The translations under genes were made by a program, and so were the position numbers. Below, piece by piece: positions 7,572 through 15,881 of a stretch of DNA of 48,070 bases; the first letter of the stretch is position 1; every line of letters begins with the position of its first letter. The DNA lies in contig JAUNFB010000009.1 of NCBI GenBank assembly GCA_030525245.1, positions 1 through 48,070 of the forward strand, read 5' to 3'. The notes beneath the pieces were generated by a model. The model saw only the letters and a program-made list of their open reading frames with translations. It searched no databases and was not told where the DNA came from. The DNA comes from Erysipelotrichia bacterium. GTDB taxonomy: Bacteria; Bacillota_I; Bacilli_A; Erysipelotrichales; Erysipelotrichaceae.

Positions 7572-9434
7572 ATGGCTAAAGATGAAAAGAAATATCAAAA
7601 AGCAAACAATCCGCTTCAAACATTAAAGAGGCTTCTGACTTTCATGAAAGATAAAATTCCAATGTTGATAATCATCTTTATTATCATTGGAATTAACAGC
7701 TTATTCACGGTATATGCTACTCACCTTATTAATCCGTTATTTGTATCTATCGGAAATATGATGAAGGATTTTAATGCCAATTATCCGCATTTCTTAAAGT
7801 ATATTGAAATATTGGCGTTAATTTATGTATTAACGGCTATATTGCAGTTTACTTCCGATAGAATTATGACTTCGGTGGTAAACAGAACACTAAATAAAAT
7901 TCGTAATCAGTTGTTCTCTAAAATGCAAAAACTACCCTTATCATTTTTTGACAGTAATACTCATGGTGAATTAATGTCTTATTATACCAATGATGTCGGA
8001 GCGATTCGTGATGCTTTGGGAGACTCGCTTGTTTCCTTAGTTTCGGCTATTGTTACCTTAATCAGTACTTTCGTTATGATGATATTGATTTCACCGCAAT
8101 TGACAATTGTTATTATTGTGCTAATTATTATTATGACTTTATTGACTAAAGTTATCGGTAAAAAGAGTATCAGCAACTATCAATTTCAGCAGAGTTCGGT
8201 AGCCAAACTTAACGGCTATATGGAGGAAATGATGGCCGGTCAAAAGGTTGTTAAAGTATTTAATCACGAACAAAATGTTAAGAATGATTTTAATAAGATT
8301 AATGAAGATGCCCGCATTGCTTCAACAAAGGCTAATTTCTATGCCGGAGTAATGGGACCTATTTCCAATAATTTATCACATATCAATTTTGCGATTTGTT
8401 CGATTTTGGGTGCTTATTTTGTTATTAAGGGTTCAATTAATGTAGCTGATTTGATTGAATTCTTACAGCATGCCCGTAATTTTTCCAATCCATTAAGTCG
8501 TATCATGCAACAGTTTAATTCGTTGACCAGAGCCATTGCCGGTGCGGAAAGAATATTTAATATCTTTGATATGCCGGATGAAGTTGATGACGGTAATGTT
8601 TCTTTGGTTTATGCCACTTATGATGAAAACAATCAATTGATTGAAAGTGAAGAAAGAACAGGTTTATGGGCTTGGAAAGACGGAACACAACTTACCCGTT
8701 TACGCGGAGATGTGCGATTTATTGATGTGCATTTCTCTTATGACGGGAAAAAGGAAATTTTGCACGATGTCAGTTTCTATGCTCGTCCGGGACAAAAGAT
8801 TGCTTTTGTCGGGGCAACCGGTGCCGGAAAGACTACTATTACCAACTTGATCAATCGCTTCTATGAAATCAATGAGGGACAAATATTATATGATGGAATA
8901 GATATTCGCAAAATTAAAAAGTCCTCACTGAGAATGTCTTTGGCGATGGTTCTTCAAGATACTCATTTATTCACCGGTACGGTAAAAGATAACATTCGTT
9001 ATGGCAAATTGGACGCTACTGATGAAGAGGTTGTTGCTGCTGCCAAGTTGGCCAATGCCGATGAATTTATTACCCGTTTACCTCAAGGCTATGATACGGT
9101 ATTAACAGGTGACGGCTCTAATTTATCGCAAGGTCAAAGACAATTGTTGTCTATTGCCCGGGCTGCCATTGCCGATGCTCCTGTATTGATTTTGGATGAA
9201 GCAACAAGTTCTATTGATACCAGAACCGAAAAATTTATTGAAGACGGTATGGATAATTTGATGGTCGGCAGAACAGTGTTTGTCATAGCTCATAGATTAT
9301 CAACAGTCAGAAATTCCAATGCGATTATGGTATTGGAAAATGGTAGAATCATTGAAAGAGGAGATCATGATGATCTGATTGCTCAAAAAGGCAAGTATTA
9401 CATGCTTTATACCGGACAATTTGAATTAGATTAA
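7572..9434 (+). CDS. ABC exporter half-transporter, catalytic subunit
   Basis: A 620-residue partner of the preceding gene, starting one base after its stop with AAAGGAGT as ribosome binding site. It has about six membrane helices (residues 30-330), a longer linker and strand insert around residues 340-375, then Walker A GATGAGKTT near 413, signature NLSQGQRQLL and a canonical Walker B with catalytic Glu, VLILDEATSSID, near 541. Heterodimeric exporters of the BmrCD/LmrCD/EfrAB/TM287-288 type show this one-good-site, one-poor-site arrangement. A strong terminator follows immediately. Confidence 0.92.
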   Translation: MAKDEKKYQKANNPLQTLKRLLTFMKDKIPMLIIIFIIIGINSLFTVYATHLINPLFVSIGNMMKDFNANYPHFLKYIEILALIYVLTAILQFTSDRIMTSVVNRTLNKIRNQLFSKMQKLPLSFFDSNTHGELMSYYTNDVGAIRDALGDSLVSLVSAIVTLISTFVMMILISPQLTIVIIVLIIIMTLLTKVIGKKSISNYQFQQSSVAKLNGYMEEMMAGQKVVKVFNHEQNVKNDFNKINEDARIASTKANFYAGVMGPISNNLSHINFAICSILGAYFVIKGSINVADLIEFLQHARNFSNPLSRIMQQFNSLTRAIAGAERIFNIFDMPDEVDDGNVSLVYATYDENNQLIESEERTGLWAWKDGTQLTRLRGDVRFIDVHFSYDGKKEILHDVSFYARPGQKIAFVGATGAGKTTITNLINRFYEINEGQILYDGIDIRKIKKSSLRMSLAMVLQDTHLFTGTVKDNIRYGKLDATDEEVVAAAKLANADEFITRLPQGYDTVLTGDGSNLSQGQRQLLSIARAAIADAPVLILDEATSSIDTRTEKFIEDGMDNLMVGRTVFVIAHRLSTVRNSNAIMVLENGRIIERGDHDDLIAQKGKYYMLYTGQFELD

Positions 9435-9438
9435 TATT

Positions 9439-9472
9439 AAAGGAAGATTCAACTATGGAGTCTTCCTTTTTT
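9439..9472 (+). terminator. Terminator of the marR-ABC operon
   Basis: AAAGGAAGA (9439-9447) pairs with TCTTCCTTT (9461-9469) and is followed by a T-run. It starts five bases past the stop of the second ABC gene. Confidence 0.9.
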
Positions 9473-9531
9473 GATACGCAATAGATGTGATTCGGGTCGG
9501 AAAGCGGAAATATAGTATTATAATTGATCAA

Positions 9532-9831
9532 TCAAATTGATGATAGTCTCTTTGTTGTTTCATCAACTTTTCGATCATATAGTTCGATGTTACTGTCTTT
9601 AAATTGGTGGATAGTAAATAGTTAATAGTGTACGGTTGTGTTTTCATATTGGATGAGTTCATCAAGAAGTTGCGAAATATTGGTATACTCAGGCGGATAT
9701 ATTTTGATGTTTCGGTTTTGGGAAATGCTTGCGTTAATCTTTTTCTTAGGCACTTGTGACTACCAAGGGATAACTTTTACACAAATAATCTGATTGTATT
9801 TTTGTTTGATATGTTCAACATTATATTTCAT
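9532..9831 (-). pseudogene. Broken unidentified gene with two internal stops
   Basis: A single reading frame from ATG 9831 to TGA 9532 would encode about 99 residues if not interrupted by TAG at 9762-9760 and TAA at 9624-9622. All three segments look protein-like: KYNVEHIKQKYNQIICVK first, then IKIYPPEYTNISQLLDELIQ, then KDSNIELYDRKVDETTKRL. Their composition is typical of coding DNA in this genome. I do not recognise the family. Two different stop types argue for decay rather than recoding. The gene ends before the ABC operon terminator and has no visible promoter. Confidence 0.45.
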
Positions 9832-9855
9832 TACATGCAGAAAGACGGTAATAAA

Positions 9856-9880
9856 AAAATCACTTGTGAAAAGTGATTTT
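9856..9880 (-). terminator. Terminator of tRNA-Arg
   Basis: AAAATCACTT (9880-9871 on the minus strand) pairs with AAGTGATTTT (9865-9856) and is followed by further T residues. It is located 13 bases after the tRNA 3' end. Confidence 0.8.
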
Positions 9881-9892
9881 AGAATAAAAAAA

Positions 9893-9969
9893 TGGCGTCC
9901 ACGGGGGGACTCGAACCCTCGACCGTCCGCTTAGAAGGCGGATGCTCTATCCAGCTGAGCTACGTGGAC
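9893..9969 (-). tRNA. tRNA-Arg (anticodon TCT)
   Basis: A 77-base cloverleaf with encoded CCA. The acceptor stem is GTCCACG/CGTGGAC, the D-arm is GCTCAGCTGGATAGAGC, and the anticodon stem TCCGC/GCGGA encloses loop CTTCTAA, giving anticodon TCT that reads AGA. The T-loop is GTTCGAGTC. It has its own promoter and terminator. Confidence 0.97.
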
Positions 9970-9984
9970 AACTTCAGTACAGAT

Positions 9985-10013
9985 ATAATAGCATTGTCAT
10001 TTCTAAAAATCAA
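9985..10013 (-). promoter_or_regulatory. Promoter of tRNA-Arg
   Basis: On the minus strand: -35 TTGATT (10013-10008), a 17-base spacer, and -10 TATTAT (9990-9985), about 15 bases before the tRNA 5' end. Confidence 0.75.
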
Positions 10014-10212
10014 CTGTAATTTATTAAAAAAGCTGATATTTGAAAACTTTTTGCATAATATTAATTGAATTATGAAATAAGCATGAAAAAAGCATCCTCG
10101 AAAAGATGTTTAATACGATGAATATTTATAGCACATTTTATGATGAATTAATGGCTAATTTATTGAGATTTATTTGTCTCTTAAACAAAAGTTCGATTCA
10201 ATATTTTATTAG

Positions 10213-10596
10213 AAAATATTTTTTGACTATGGCGGATATGTTAAATCATCGATTTGTGATTGGAATCATACAGTATTTGATGGCACAAAGTTTAAATATG
10301 ACGGTGATTCCGAATTGTAGCTGTGGCAAATTCATATTTTCGCAGAAAACGCGTGGTATTTCAGAAACACTCTTGTTCGTGCCAATTATACTGATTTACA
10401 AAAGGGAATTCATAAAACAACGGAATATCTTGAAGTTTTTCTCAGAAATTTGTTGCTGAATGAAAATAATGCTCTTGATAATCGTGATTTTCACATAGAT
10501 GGGATAGATGGGCTTTTGAATGATGAAAAAGTGGACATTCAGAATACAAAAGTGGATATTCAAGATAAAGAAGTTGTATCCCAAGAACACAGTTAA
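10213..10596 (+). pseudogene. Fic domain protein remnant, catalytic motif deleted
   Basis: The frame ending at TAA 10594-10596 reads DWNHTVFDGTKFKYDG, a TAG at 10318-10320, then LWQIH joined directly to IFAENAWYFRNTLVRANY, followed by LQKGIHKTTEYLEVFLRNLLL and a degenerate repeat-like tail. In Fic proteins of this type, WQIH begins the catalytic HxFxEGNxR motif and about 25-30 residues follow before FAxNxWYFRNxLVRANY. That block is missing, so the AMPylation or related transferase site is gone. With the internal stop, another stop at 10210 and no proper N-terminus, this is a dead gene. Family identity rests on my recall of Fic C-terminal sequences. Confidence 0.75.
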
Positions 10597-10827
10597 TTTT
10601 ATTTAGACTAGGTATTAGAGGTATAATAAATAAATGGAAGAGAAAGAAACGGATCATAAAAGTATACGCTGCTTGATAGCTTGTAGACTGGTGCAAAATG
10701 TATTCTTTGTGCAATGAGGAAAGAAAGACGATTACACAGCCACAGCAAGGGCTATGTCAAAAAATAATAATATATAAATTAATAAATGTAGTAGAAACAT
10801 TGTGGGTAAACTGGGAATAAAACAGAA
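10597..10827. other. Intergenic stretch without recognised gene
   Basis: This lies between the Fic remnant and the hairpin at 10828. A TATAAT-like word at 10622 precedes a 27-codon frame with no ribosome binding site. I see nothing I can assign. Confidence 0.4.
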
Positions 10828-10858
10828 ATGGTAGCTGGTGTGCCGCTACCATTTTTTT
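10828..10858 (+). terminator. Hairpin terminator between Fic remnant and exonuclease
   Basis: ATGGTAGC (10828-10835) pairs with GCTACCAT (10845-10852), followed by seven T on the plus strand. On the minus strand the same hairpin is followed by TTCTGTTTT, so it probably also serves the exonuclease gene, whose stop overlaps its edge. Confidence 0.75.
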
Positions 10859-11843
10859 ACTGATCTAAAATCATATCGTAAAATACGTTTTCTGAAAGAA
10901 TTTGTATATCTTTACCCTTTAATATAAGGTCTTCTGCCTTTTTCTGCTTATTGCTTTTTCCGTCTTTGATAAGGGTACAAAAATCATTATTTCCAAGAAT
11001 CAAATAGTCTGTTTTTGCTGTAACATTATCGCCACATTTTCCGCCGAGATTTACAACAAGCTGCATAGCGTCTTTGCGCGCCATTTTCTCAAGAGTGCCA
11101 GTAAATACACAAAGCTTACCATATAGCGGGTGGCTAGTATCAAAATTATCAGTAGTCGCCGTAATGTCTTTAGCGTGTAATTGCTTATGATTAGAGTTAG
11201 AAGCTTTAAAAGCTTCAAGGTTACCATACTGAGCGATTGCATCAGAAAGTAAAGCTTGATAACAAGCGTTGCAAGTCTCACAATCTGCATAAGACCGATG
11301 TGCCGGATAAGAAACTTTATAGTGATCTGCTACGGTTCCAAGTTTGTGATTTTTTAAATCTGGTAGCAGTTTTTTTGCAAATCTCATAACATCAACAAAT
11401 GAGTTTGTGAAATCAAGTCCGTGTTTATTTTGCAATACATCATAAATAAAGTTTATATCAAAGTGAACGTTGTAGCCAACAAGAATGTCAGAGCCTACAA
11501 AGTCATAAAAGCTTTTTATTGCGTTGGATATTGTTGGAGCATCAGAAACAAGATCATTTGTAATTCCTGTAAGTTCAGTAATAAAGTCGTCAATAGGTTC
11601 CGTTGGTTTAACAAGAGTAGTAAAAGAATCAATTAAAGAACCATTTGAGTAGCGTAAAGCCGATAATTCTATGATTTCATAAAAACGTGGATCAAGCCCT
11701 GTTGTTTCAATGTCGATAACCGTATAGGTATCTGGCGTGGCAATAAGGCTATGCCCTTTATTCGGACGGCTGGACTTTTTCATTTTGTCAGATGTTGAAA
11801 CAAAAGGCTTGCCATTTTCATCAATTCCGATAGAAATAAACAT
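10857..11843 (-). CDS. DEDDh 3'-5' exonuclease with C-terminal BRCT domain (DNA Pol III epsilon-like)
   Basis: A 328-residue protein. Residues about 38-205 are a DnaQ-type exonuclease: ExoI VIDIETTGLD, ExoII GYNVHFDINFI and ExoIII HRSYADCETC, carrying the D, E, D, H, D metal-binding set. After a linker, residues about 240-328 form a BRCT domain of the DNA-ligase type (LCVFTGTLEKMARKDAMQLVVNLGG, TDYLILG). Such stand-alone fusions occur in Firmicutes and mobile elements and are thought to act in DNA repair or processing; the precise role is uncertain. ATG 11843 is preceded by AGAGGG nine bases upstream. It is a single gene, divergent from a broken XRE regulator. Confidence 0.9.
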   Translation of the reverse strand: MFISIGIDENGKPFVSTSDKMKKSSRPNKGHSLIATPDTYTVIDIETTGLDPRFYEIIELSALRYSNGSLIDSFTTLVKPTEPIDDFITELTGITNDLVSDAPTISNAIKSFYDFVGSDILVGYNVHFDINFIYDVLQNKHGLDFTNSFVDVMRFAKKLLPDLKNHKLGTVADHYKVSYPAHRSYADCETCNACYQALLSDAIAQYGNLEAFKASNSNHKQLHAKDITATTDNFDTSHPLYGKLCVFTGTLEKMARKDAMQLVVNLGGKCGDNVTAKTDYLILGNNDFCTLIKDGKSNKQKKAEDLILKGKDIQILSENVFYDMILDQ

Positions 11844-11896
11844 ATTAAAATACCCTCTTTCGTATAATTTGTTTAGTCGTGCTAATCTTTAACACA

Positions 11897-11925
11897 ATTA
11901 TGCAGTTTAAATGTGCTAAAGTCAA
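11897..11925 (-). promoter_or_regulatory. Promoter of the exonuclease-BRCT gene
   Basis: On the minus strand: -35 TTGACT (11925-11920), a 17-base spacer, and -10 CATAAT (11902-11897). The word GTGCTAA occurs at 11879 and again at 11913, flanking the -10, and could be an operator pair. Confidence 0.65.
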
Positions 11926-11949
11926 AAAAATTCTGGTTATTAACATATT

Positions 11950-12294
11950 ACAGGGGTGAAGTGTGAAAAAAAGGATGAGTAAAAGAGCACGACAAAAACA
12001 AGTATAAAGCCGCATAGATATTGACTGTCATCCGGCGATATTTAGTCAATTGATTAAATCAATGCTAAGTGTTCAGGCTCTAAGTCCAACTTGTTTGTGC
12101 TTGTAAGGATGACGGCGACTGATAAAAATTCAGGATATTTGTAAACAACAAATGGCCTACTCAGCTCACCGTGCTCTGTAGTGTATCTATACCTCCTAAG
12201 CACACTAAGCACAGTATAAAGAGGCAGATTTGACCGGTATTTTTCATTACCGGTTTGTGAAGGCGTAAGAAAGGCCGCCTTAATGGGTGAAAAA
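11950..12294. other. Non-coding accessory stretch with two hairpins
   Basis: No gene longer than a 14-codon frame (KKRMSKRARQKQV-like, 11963-12006) is visible. Two adjacent hairpins lie just before the XRE remnant. The first is ACCGGTA/TACCGGT (12233-12254) and the second is AAGGCG/CGCCTT (12260-12281). The stretch is more GC-rich than the ribosomal cluster and probably belonged to the same mobile module as the regulator remnant. Confidence 0.4.
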
Positions 12295-12465
12295 ATGAAA
12301 ATATACGCATATAAGGGGAAAAGTAATCTACGCGGGGGATGTCAAGAGTTAGAGACAGGATAATGCAAAGCGATTTAGTGACACGTATGCAGGTTGCGGG
12401 GATAAATTTAGAAAGAGACAGCGTAAGTTGTATAGATAATTGGTGTAAAATTTGTAACGGATTAG
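12295..12465 (+). pseudogene. XRE family HTH regulator remnant, frameshifted
   Basis: ATG 12295 begins MKIYAYKGKSNL, typical of small mobile-element XRE repressors, but the frame stops at 12361-12363 (ETG then TAA). The adjacent frame continues the homology with SRVRDRIMQSDLVTRMQVAGINLERDSVSCI. A third frame then supplies IGVKFVTD before a TAG at 12463-12465. Intact relatives read SRVRxLR...QxDLAxRMQVAGINLERDSVSRIExGxRFVxDYEL as one chain. At least two frameshifts and a truncated C-terminus make it non-functional. It probably marks a decayed mobile element; identity rests on recalled family sequence. Confidence 0.75.
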
Positions 12466-12581
12466 TTAGTGTGGATGTACGGATTATGTTGTATTCATAT
12501 CCCTCTTACTATAATCCATAATTACAATTTTACTTTACAATTGAAGCAATAGAATATGAAATAAAAATGTTAAAAAAATTG

Positions 12582-12610
12582 TTGAATGTAGATGGCAATT
12601 GTAGTAAACT
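12582..12610 (+). promoter_or_regulatory. Promoter of the S10 ribosomal operon
   Basis: -35 TTGAAT (12582-12587), a 17-base spacer and -10 TAAACT (12605-12610). This leaves an untranslated leader of about 120 bases before rpsJ. It is the best candidate for driving the 13.6-kb ribosomal cluster. Confidence 0.6.
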
Positions 12611-12616
12611 TATTGT

Positions 12617-12737
12617 TGCGACCGTATGGATGTGCGAGGTTGCCGACACACTGATGTTCGTTGTCATGGTGTGTAGTCGGGGAATTCGCATTGAACGGGT
12701 CTATCATGGAAATAGACAAGCAGAGGAGGAAATATCC
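12617..12737 (+). promoter_or_regulatory. Structured 5' leader of rpsJ, candidate autoregulatory element
   Basis: The leader contains a hairpin at 12643-12680: CCGA+CACAC pairs with GTGTG+TCGG across a three-base bulge, with an inner TGA/TCA pairing. Bacterial S10 operons are often autoregulated through such leaders, for example by L4 in gamma-proteobacteria. Whether that holds here is inference. There is no T-run, so it is not a simple terminator. The rpsJ site AGAGGAGGA follows at 12722-12730. Confidence 0.45.
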
Positions 12738-13049
12738 ATGGCAAAAAATTCAGTAAGAATTCGTTTGAAAGCCTATGAGCATCGTTCTCTTGATTCAGCT
12801 ACACAAAAAATAGTTGAAACAGCATTGAAACATGGTGCTAAGAAGGTTGTCGGACCGGTACCACTACCTACCGAAAAACAGGTGGTAACAGTAATCAGAG
12901 CTACTCACAAGTACAAAGATTCAAGAGAGCAGTTCGAAATCAGAACCCACAAGAGATTGGTTGAAATCATCGGCCCAACCAGTGAAACAATTACAGCTTT
13001 AACCGGTTTGGAATTGCCTTGCGGAGTCGATATTGAAATCAAACTTTAA
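12738..13049 (+). CDS. rpsJ: 30S ribosomal protein S10
   Basis: 103 residues, the normal length. It carries the S10 core ([14 protein letters not shown] near the N-terminus, [11 protein letters not shown] and [12 protein letters not shown]). S10 is in the 30S head and also serves as NusE in transcription antitermination. I start at ATG 12738, preceded by AGGAGGA; the frame is open 57 codons further upstream, but that part lies in the leader and lacks S10 similarity. First gene of the cluster. Confidence 0.98.
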   Translation: MAKNSVRIRLKAYEHRSLDSATQKIVETALKHGAKKVVGPVPLPTEKQVVTVIRATHKYKDSREQFEIRTHKRLVEIIGPTSETITALTGLELPCGVDIEIKL

Positions 13050-13071
13050 GAGAAATTAAGGAGGAGACATC

Positions 13072-13755
13072 ATGAAAGGCTTAATGGGACGTAAGCTTGG
13101 TATGACCCAAGTATTTACGAATGATGGGACGCTCATTCCGGTTACAGTCGTTGAAGTAACACCTAATGTTGTAATTCAAAAGAAAGATGTTGAAAACGAC
13201 GGTTATGTAGCACTACAACTCGGAATGGAAGACTTAAAAGAAAACAAAGCTACAAAGGCCAACAAGGGCCACGCTGCAAAAGCGAACACTGCCGCTAAGA
13301 GATTCTATCATGAATTCAAGAGCGACGAGATGGCTGACTTAGAAGTTGGCGCAACTGTTTCTGCTGATTTATTCGCAGCAGGTGACAAGGTTGATGTTCA
13401 GGGAACATCTCGCGGTAAAGGTTACATGGGTGCCATTTATCGTAACAATCAGCATATGTTGCCGGCTACTCACGGTACAGGACCTGTACACAGAACTGCC
13501 GGATCTATGGCTACAATCGGTCGTAACAATGGTTATATTAACAAAAATAAAGTTATGGCCGGTCAAGAGGGTAATTATACTACCACTAACCAAAACCTTG
13601 AAATTGTTAAGGTTGATATGGAACACAACTGTTTATTGATTAAAGGCAATGTGCCGGGTCCGAGAAAAGGATTGGTATTTGTTAAAACTACAGTTAAACC
13701 TGTTAAACATGTTGAACCTGTAGAATTGATAAACTACGAAATTAAGGAGGCTTAA
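13072..13755 (+). CDS. rplC: 50S ribosomal protein L3
   Basis: 227 residues, slightly longer than the usual 205-210 because of a Lys-rich C-terminal tail ending in NYEIKEA. Family markers are MKGLMGRKLGMTQVF at the start and RNNQHMLPATHGTGPVHRTAGSMATIG in the loop that reaches toward the peptidyl-transferase centre. L3 is an early-assembly 23S rRNA binder. It is 22 bases after rpsJ and two bases before rplD. Confidence 0.98.
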   Translation: MKGLMGRKLGMTQVFTNDGTLIPVTVVEVTPNVVIQKKDVENDGYVALQLGMEDLKENKATKANKGHAAKANTAAKRFYHEFKSDEMADLEVGATVSADLFAAGDKVDVQGTSRGKGYMGAIYRNNQHMLPATHGTGPVHRTAGSMATIGRNNGYINKNKVMAGQEGNYTTTNQNLEIVKVDMEHNCLLIKGNVPGPRKGLVFVKTTVKPVKHVEPVELINYEIKEA

Positions 13756-13757
13756 GG

Positions 13758-14387
13758 ATGACAACTATTAAAGTAACTGACCAAAAAGGTACAGAATTAC
13801 GTGACATCGAATTGAATGAAGCCGTATTCGGAATCACTCCGAACAAACAGGCAATGTTTGATGCTGTTGTTATGCAAAGAGCTTCATTGCGTCAAGGTAC
13901 ACATGATACTAAGGGAAGAAGCGAAGTTCACGGTACCGGTAAAAAATCAATTCGTCAAAAAGGCACAGGCGGAGCAAGACATGCTCAAAAGACTGCTCCT
14001 CAATTTGTAGGTGGCGGAGTTGTATTTGGACCTACACCTAGAAGTTATGGTTATAAAATTAATCGTAAAGTTGCTAGATTGGCATTACGCTCATATTTAT
14101 CGACAGCAGTTGCTGAAGGAACTTTCAAGGTTGTTGATAAGATTGAATTGGAAGCAATTAAGACAAAAGATTTTGTTACAGTTATGAAAGACTTGAATGT
14201 AAATCGTAAAGTGTTATTTGTGTTTGATGTTGAAGAAAATTGGGAAAATGTTGAACTTAGCATGCGTAACCTTCCGGAAGCATCATTCCAATTTGCTGAC
14301 GGAATCAATTGCTTAGAGTTGGCAGATGCTTATACAGTAGTTGCTACCGAAGCAGCAGTTAAGAGAATTGAGGAGGCATTACAATAA
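13758..14387 (+). CDS. rplD: 50S ribosomal protein L4
   Basis: 209 residues with the L4 extended-loop signature (RQGTHDTKGRSEVHGTGKK...QKGTGGARH) that lines the nascent-peptide exit tunnel. L4 is also the known autoregulator of S10 operons in some bacteria, relevant to the structured leader at 12643. It starts two bases after rplC and overlaps rplW by one base. Confidence 0.98.
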   Translation: MTTIKVTDQKGTELRDIELNEAVFGITPNKQAMFDAVVMQRASLRQGTHDTKGRSEVHGTGKKSIRQKGTGGARHAQKTAPQFVGGGVVFGPTPRSYGYKINRKVARLALRSYLSTAVAEGTFKVVDKIELEAIKTKDFVTVMKDLNVNRKVLFVFDVEENWENVELSMRNLPEASFQFADGINCLELADAYTVVATEAAVKRIEEALQ

Positions 14388-14674
14388 TGGCAGCCAGAGA
14401 TATTATTATTCGCCCAATCGTAACTGAAAAATCTATGCAAGCTCAAGAAAAAGATAACAAGGTTACCTTTGAGGTTGCTAAGGGCGCAAACAAGACAGCT
14501 GTTAAATTGGCTGTAGAAGAAATCTTCAATGTTAAAGTTGAAAAGGTAAACGTTATGAACACTGCAGAAAAGCAGAGAAGAGTTGGACGTTATACCGGTA
14601 CAGTTCAAGGTTACCGCAAGGCTATTGTTAAATTGGCTGAAGGTTACAAAATTGATTTGTACAACAAGGATTAA
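14387..14674 (+). CDS. rplW: 50S ribosomal protein L23
   Basis: 95 residues. It opens with DIIIRPIVTEKSM, the L23 hallmark, and has VEKVNVMNTAEKQRRVGRYTG in the second half. L23 sits at the tunnel exit and docks trigger factor and SRP. The ATG shares its A with the rplD stop (TAATG), suggesting translational coupling. It is followed by a 60-base gap, the largest in this cluster. Confidence 0.98.
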   Translation: MAARDIIIRPIVTEKSMQAQEKDNKVTFEVAKGANKTAVKLAVEEIFNVKVEKVNVMNTAEKQRRVGRYTGTVQGYRKAIVKLAEGYKIDLYNKD

Positions 14675-14684
14675 GTAATCCATA

Positions 14685-14712
14685 TATCGGAAGAAAACGC
14701 TATTTCCGGATA
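14685..14712 (+). other. Small hairpin in the rplW-rplB gap
   Basis: TATCGGAA (14685-14692) can pair with TTCC-GATA (14704-14712, one bulged G) in the only sizeable gap of the cluster, 22 bases before the rplB start. There is no T-run. It may influence rplB translation or mRNA processing; speculative. Confidence 0.3.
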
Positions 14713-14734
14713 ATTGCGTAAGGAGGAAAAAACA

Positions 14735-15571
14735 GTGGCAATTAAAAAGTATAAACCTACGACTCCCGGTCGTAGAGGGATGACTACTATTGATTACAGT
14801 GCAGATATCACTGCAATAAAGCCAGAACGTTCATTATTAGCTCCTATCAAGTCGAAGGGCGGCCGTAACAACAATGGCCGTATTACCACCAGACATCAAG
14901 GTGGCGGACATAAGAGAGCTTACCGTTTGATTGATTTCAAACGTAATAAAGATGGTATTAAAGCAACAGTTGCAACAATCGAATACGATCCTAACAGAAG
15001 TGCATTTATTGCATTGTTACATTATGTAGATGGCGAAAAGCGCTACATTATCGCACCTGACGGATTAAAAGTTGGAATGCAGGTTGTTTCGGGAGAAACT
15101 ACAGATATTAAGGTCGGAAACAGTTGCCAAATGTGCAATATGCCTGATGGAACATTTATTCACAATGTGGAATTGAAACCTGGAAAAGGCGGACAATTGG
15201 CAAGAAGTGCCGGTTGCAGTGCTCAAATTTTAGGTTCTGAAGGCAGATATGTATTGGTAAGATTGTCATCTGGCGAAGTAAGAAAAATCTTAGGCGTATG
15301 CCGTGCAACAATCGGTGTAGTCGGTAACGGCGATCACAGCTTGGTTAATGTCGGTAAAGCAGGAAGAACTCGTTGGATGGGTGTCAGACCGACAGTCAGA
15401 GGTTCAGCTATGAACCCTATCGATCACCCACATGGCGGTGGTGAAGGTAAGTGTCCTATCGGACGTAAGTCACCGATGACTCCATGGGGAAAGAAAGCTA
15501 TGGGTGTTACTACTCGTAAGAATAAGAATAAGAGCAATAAATATATTGTTCGTAACCGTAAAGGTAAGTAG
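14735..15571 (+). CDS. rplB: 50S ribosomal protein L2
   Basis: 278 residues from GTG 14735, which follows AAGGAGG; an in-frame TTG 21 bases upstream is rejected because it precedes that site. L2 signatures are [13 protein letters not shown] at the start, [20 protein letters not shown], and the C-terminal [14 protein letters not shown] loop near the peptidyl-transferase centre. L2 is a primary 23S rRNA binder needed for subunit joining. Confidence 0.97.
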   Translation: MAIKKYKPTTPGRRGMTTIDYSADITAIKPERSLLAPIKSKGGRNNNGRITTRHQGGGHKRAYRLIDFKRNKDGIKATVATIEYDPNRSAFIALLHYVDGEKRYIIAPDGLKVGMQVVSGETTDIKVGNSCQMCNMPDGTFIHNVELKPGKGGQLARSAGCSAQILGSEGRYVLVRLSSGEVRKILGVCRATIGVVGNGDHSLVNVGKAGRTRWMGVRPTVRGSAMNPIDHPHGGGEGKCPIGRKSPMTPWGKKAMGVTTRKNKNKSNKYIVRNRKGK

Positions 15572-15590
15572 ATGAAAGGAGACAGGTAAA

Positions 15591-15863
15591 ATGAGTCGTA
15601 GTTTGAAAAAAGGTGCATTTGTTGACGATTATTTAATGAAAAAAGTCGACGCAATGAACAAGAGCGGCAAAAAAGAAGTTATTAAGACTTGGTCTCGTCG
15701 TTCTACTATCTATCCATCATTCTTGGAACATACATTTGCTGTTCATAACGGAAAAGAATTTATCCCTGTTTATGTTACAGAAGATATGGTAGGACATAAA
15801 TTAGGTGAATTTGTTCCTACAAGAAAATTCGGCGGTCATACCGATGATGACAGAAAGGCTTAA
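15591..15863 (+). CDS. rpsS: 30S ribosomal protein S19
   Basis: 90 residues. The S19 opening [18 protein letters not shown] and the internal [12 protein letters not shown] and [13 protein letters not shown] are present. It binds the 30S head together with S13. It follows rplB by 19 bases. Confidence 0.98.
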   Translation: MSRSLKKGAFVDDYLMKKVDAMNKSGKKEVIKTWSRRSTIYPSFLEHTFAVHNGKEFIPVYVTEDMVGHKLGEFVPTRKFGGHTDDDRKA

Positions 15864-15881
15864 TTGGGAGGTTAAATTATT

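Noticed and set aside
10442-10714. Minus-strand 90-codon frame over the Fic remnant
   Set aside because: Low-complexity aromatic-rich translation typical of antisense; the plus strand has clear Fic similarity.
9532-12465. Stop-codon readthrough or alternative genetic code to explain interrupted frames
   Set aside because: The interruptions are TAG, TAA and TGA plus frameshifts, and all three codons end intact genes here (TGA ends marR, ecfT and the PTS IIA gene).
12567-12737. In-frame upstream extension of rpsJ
   Set aside because: It covers the promoter and leader, has no S10 similarity, and the AGGAGGA site clearly selects ATG 12738.
13346-14683. Several 85-117 codon frames inside and opposite rplC, rplD and rplW
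   Set aside because: Shadows of strongly conserved ribosomal genes, without their own initiation signals.
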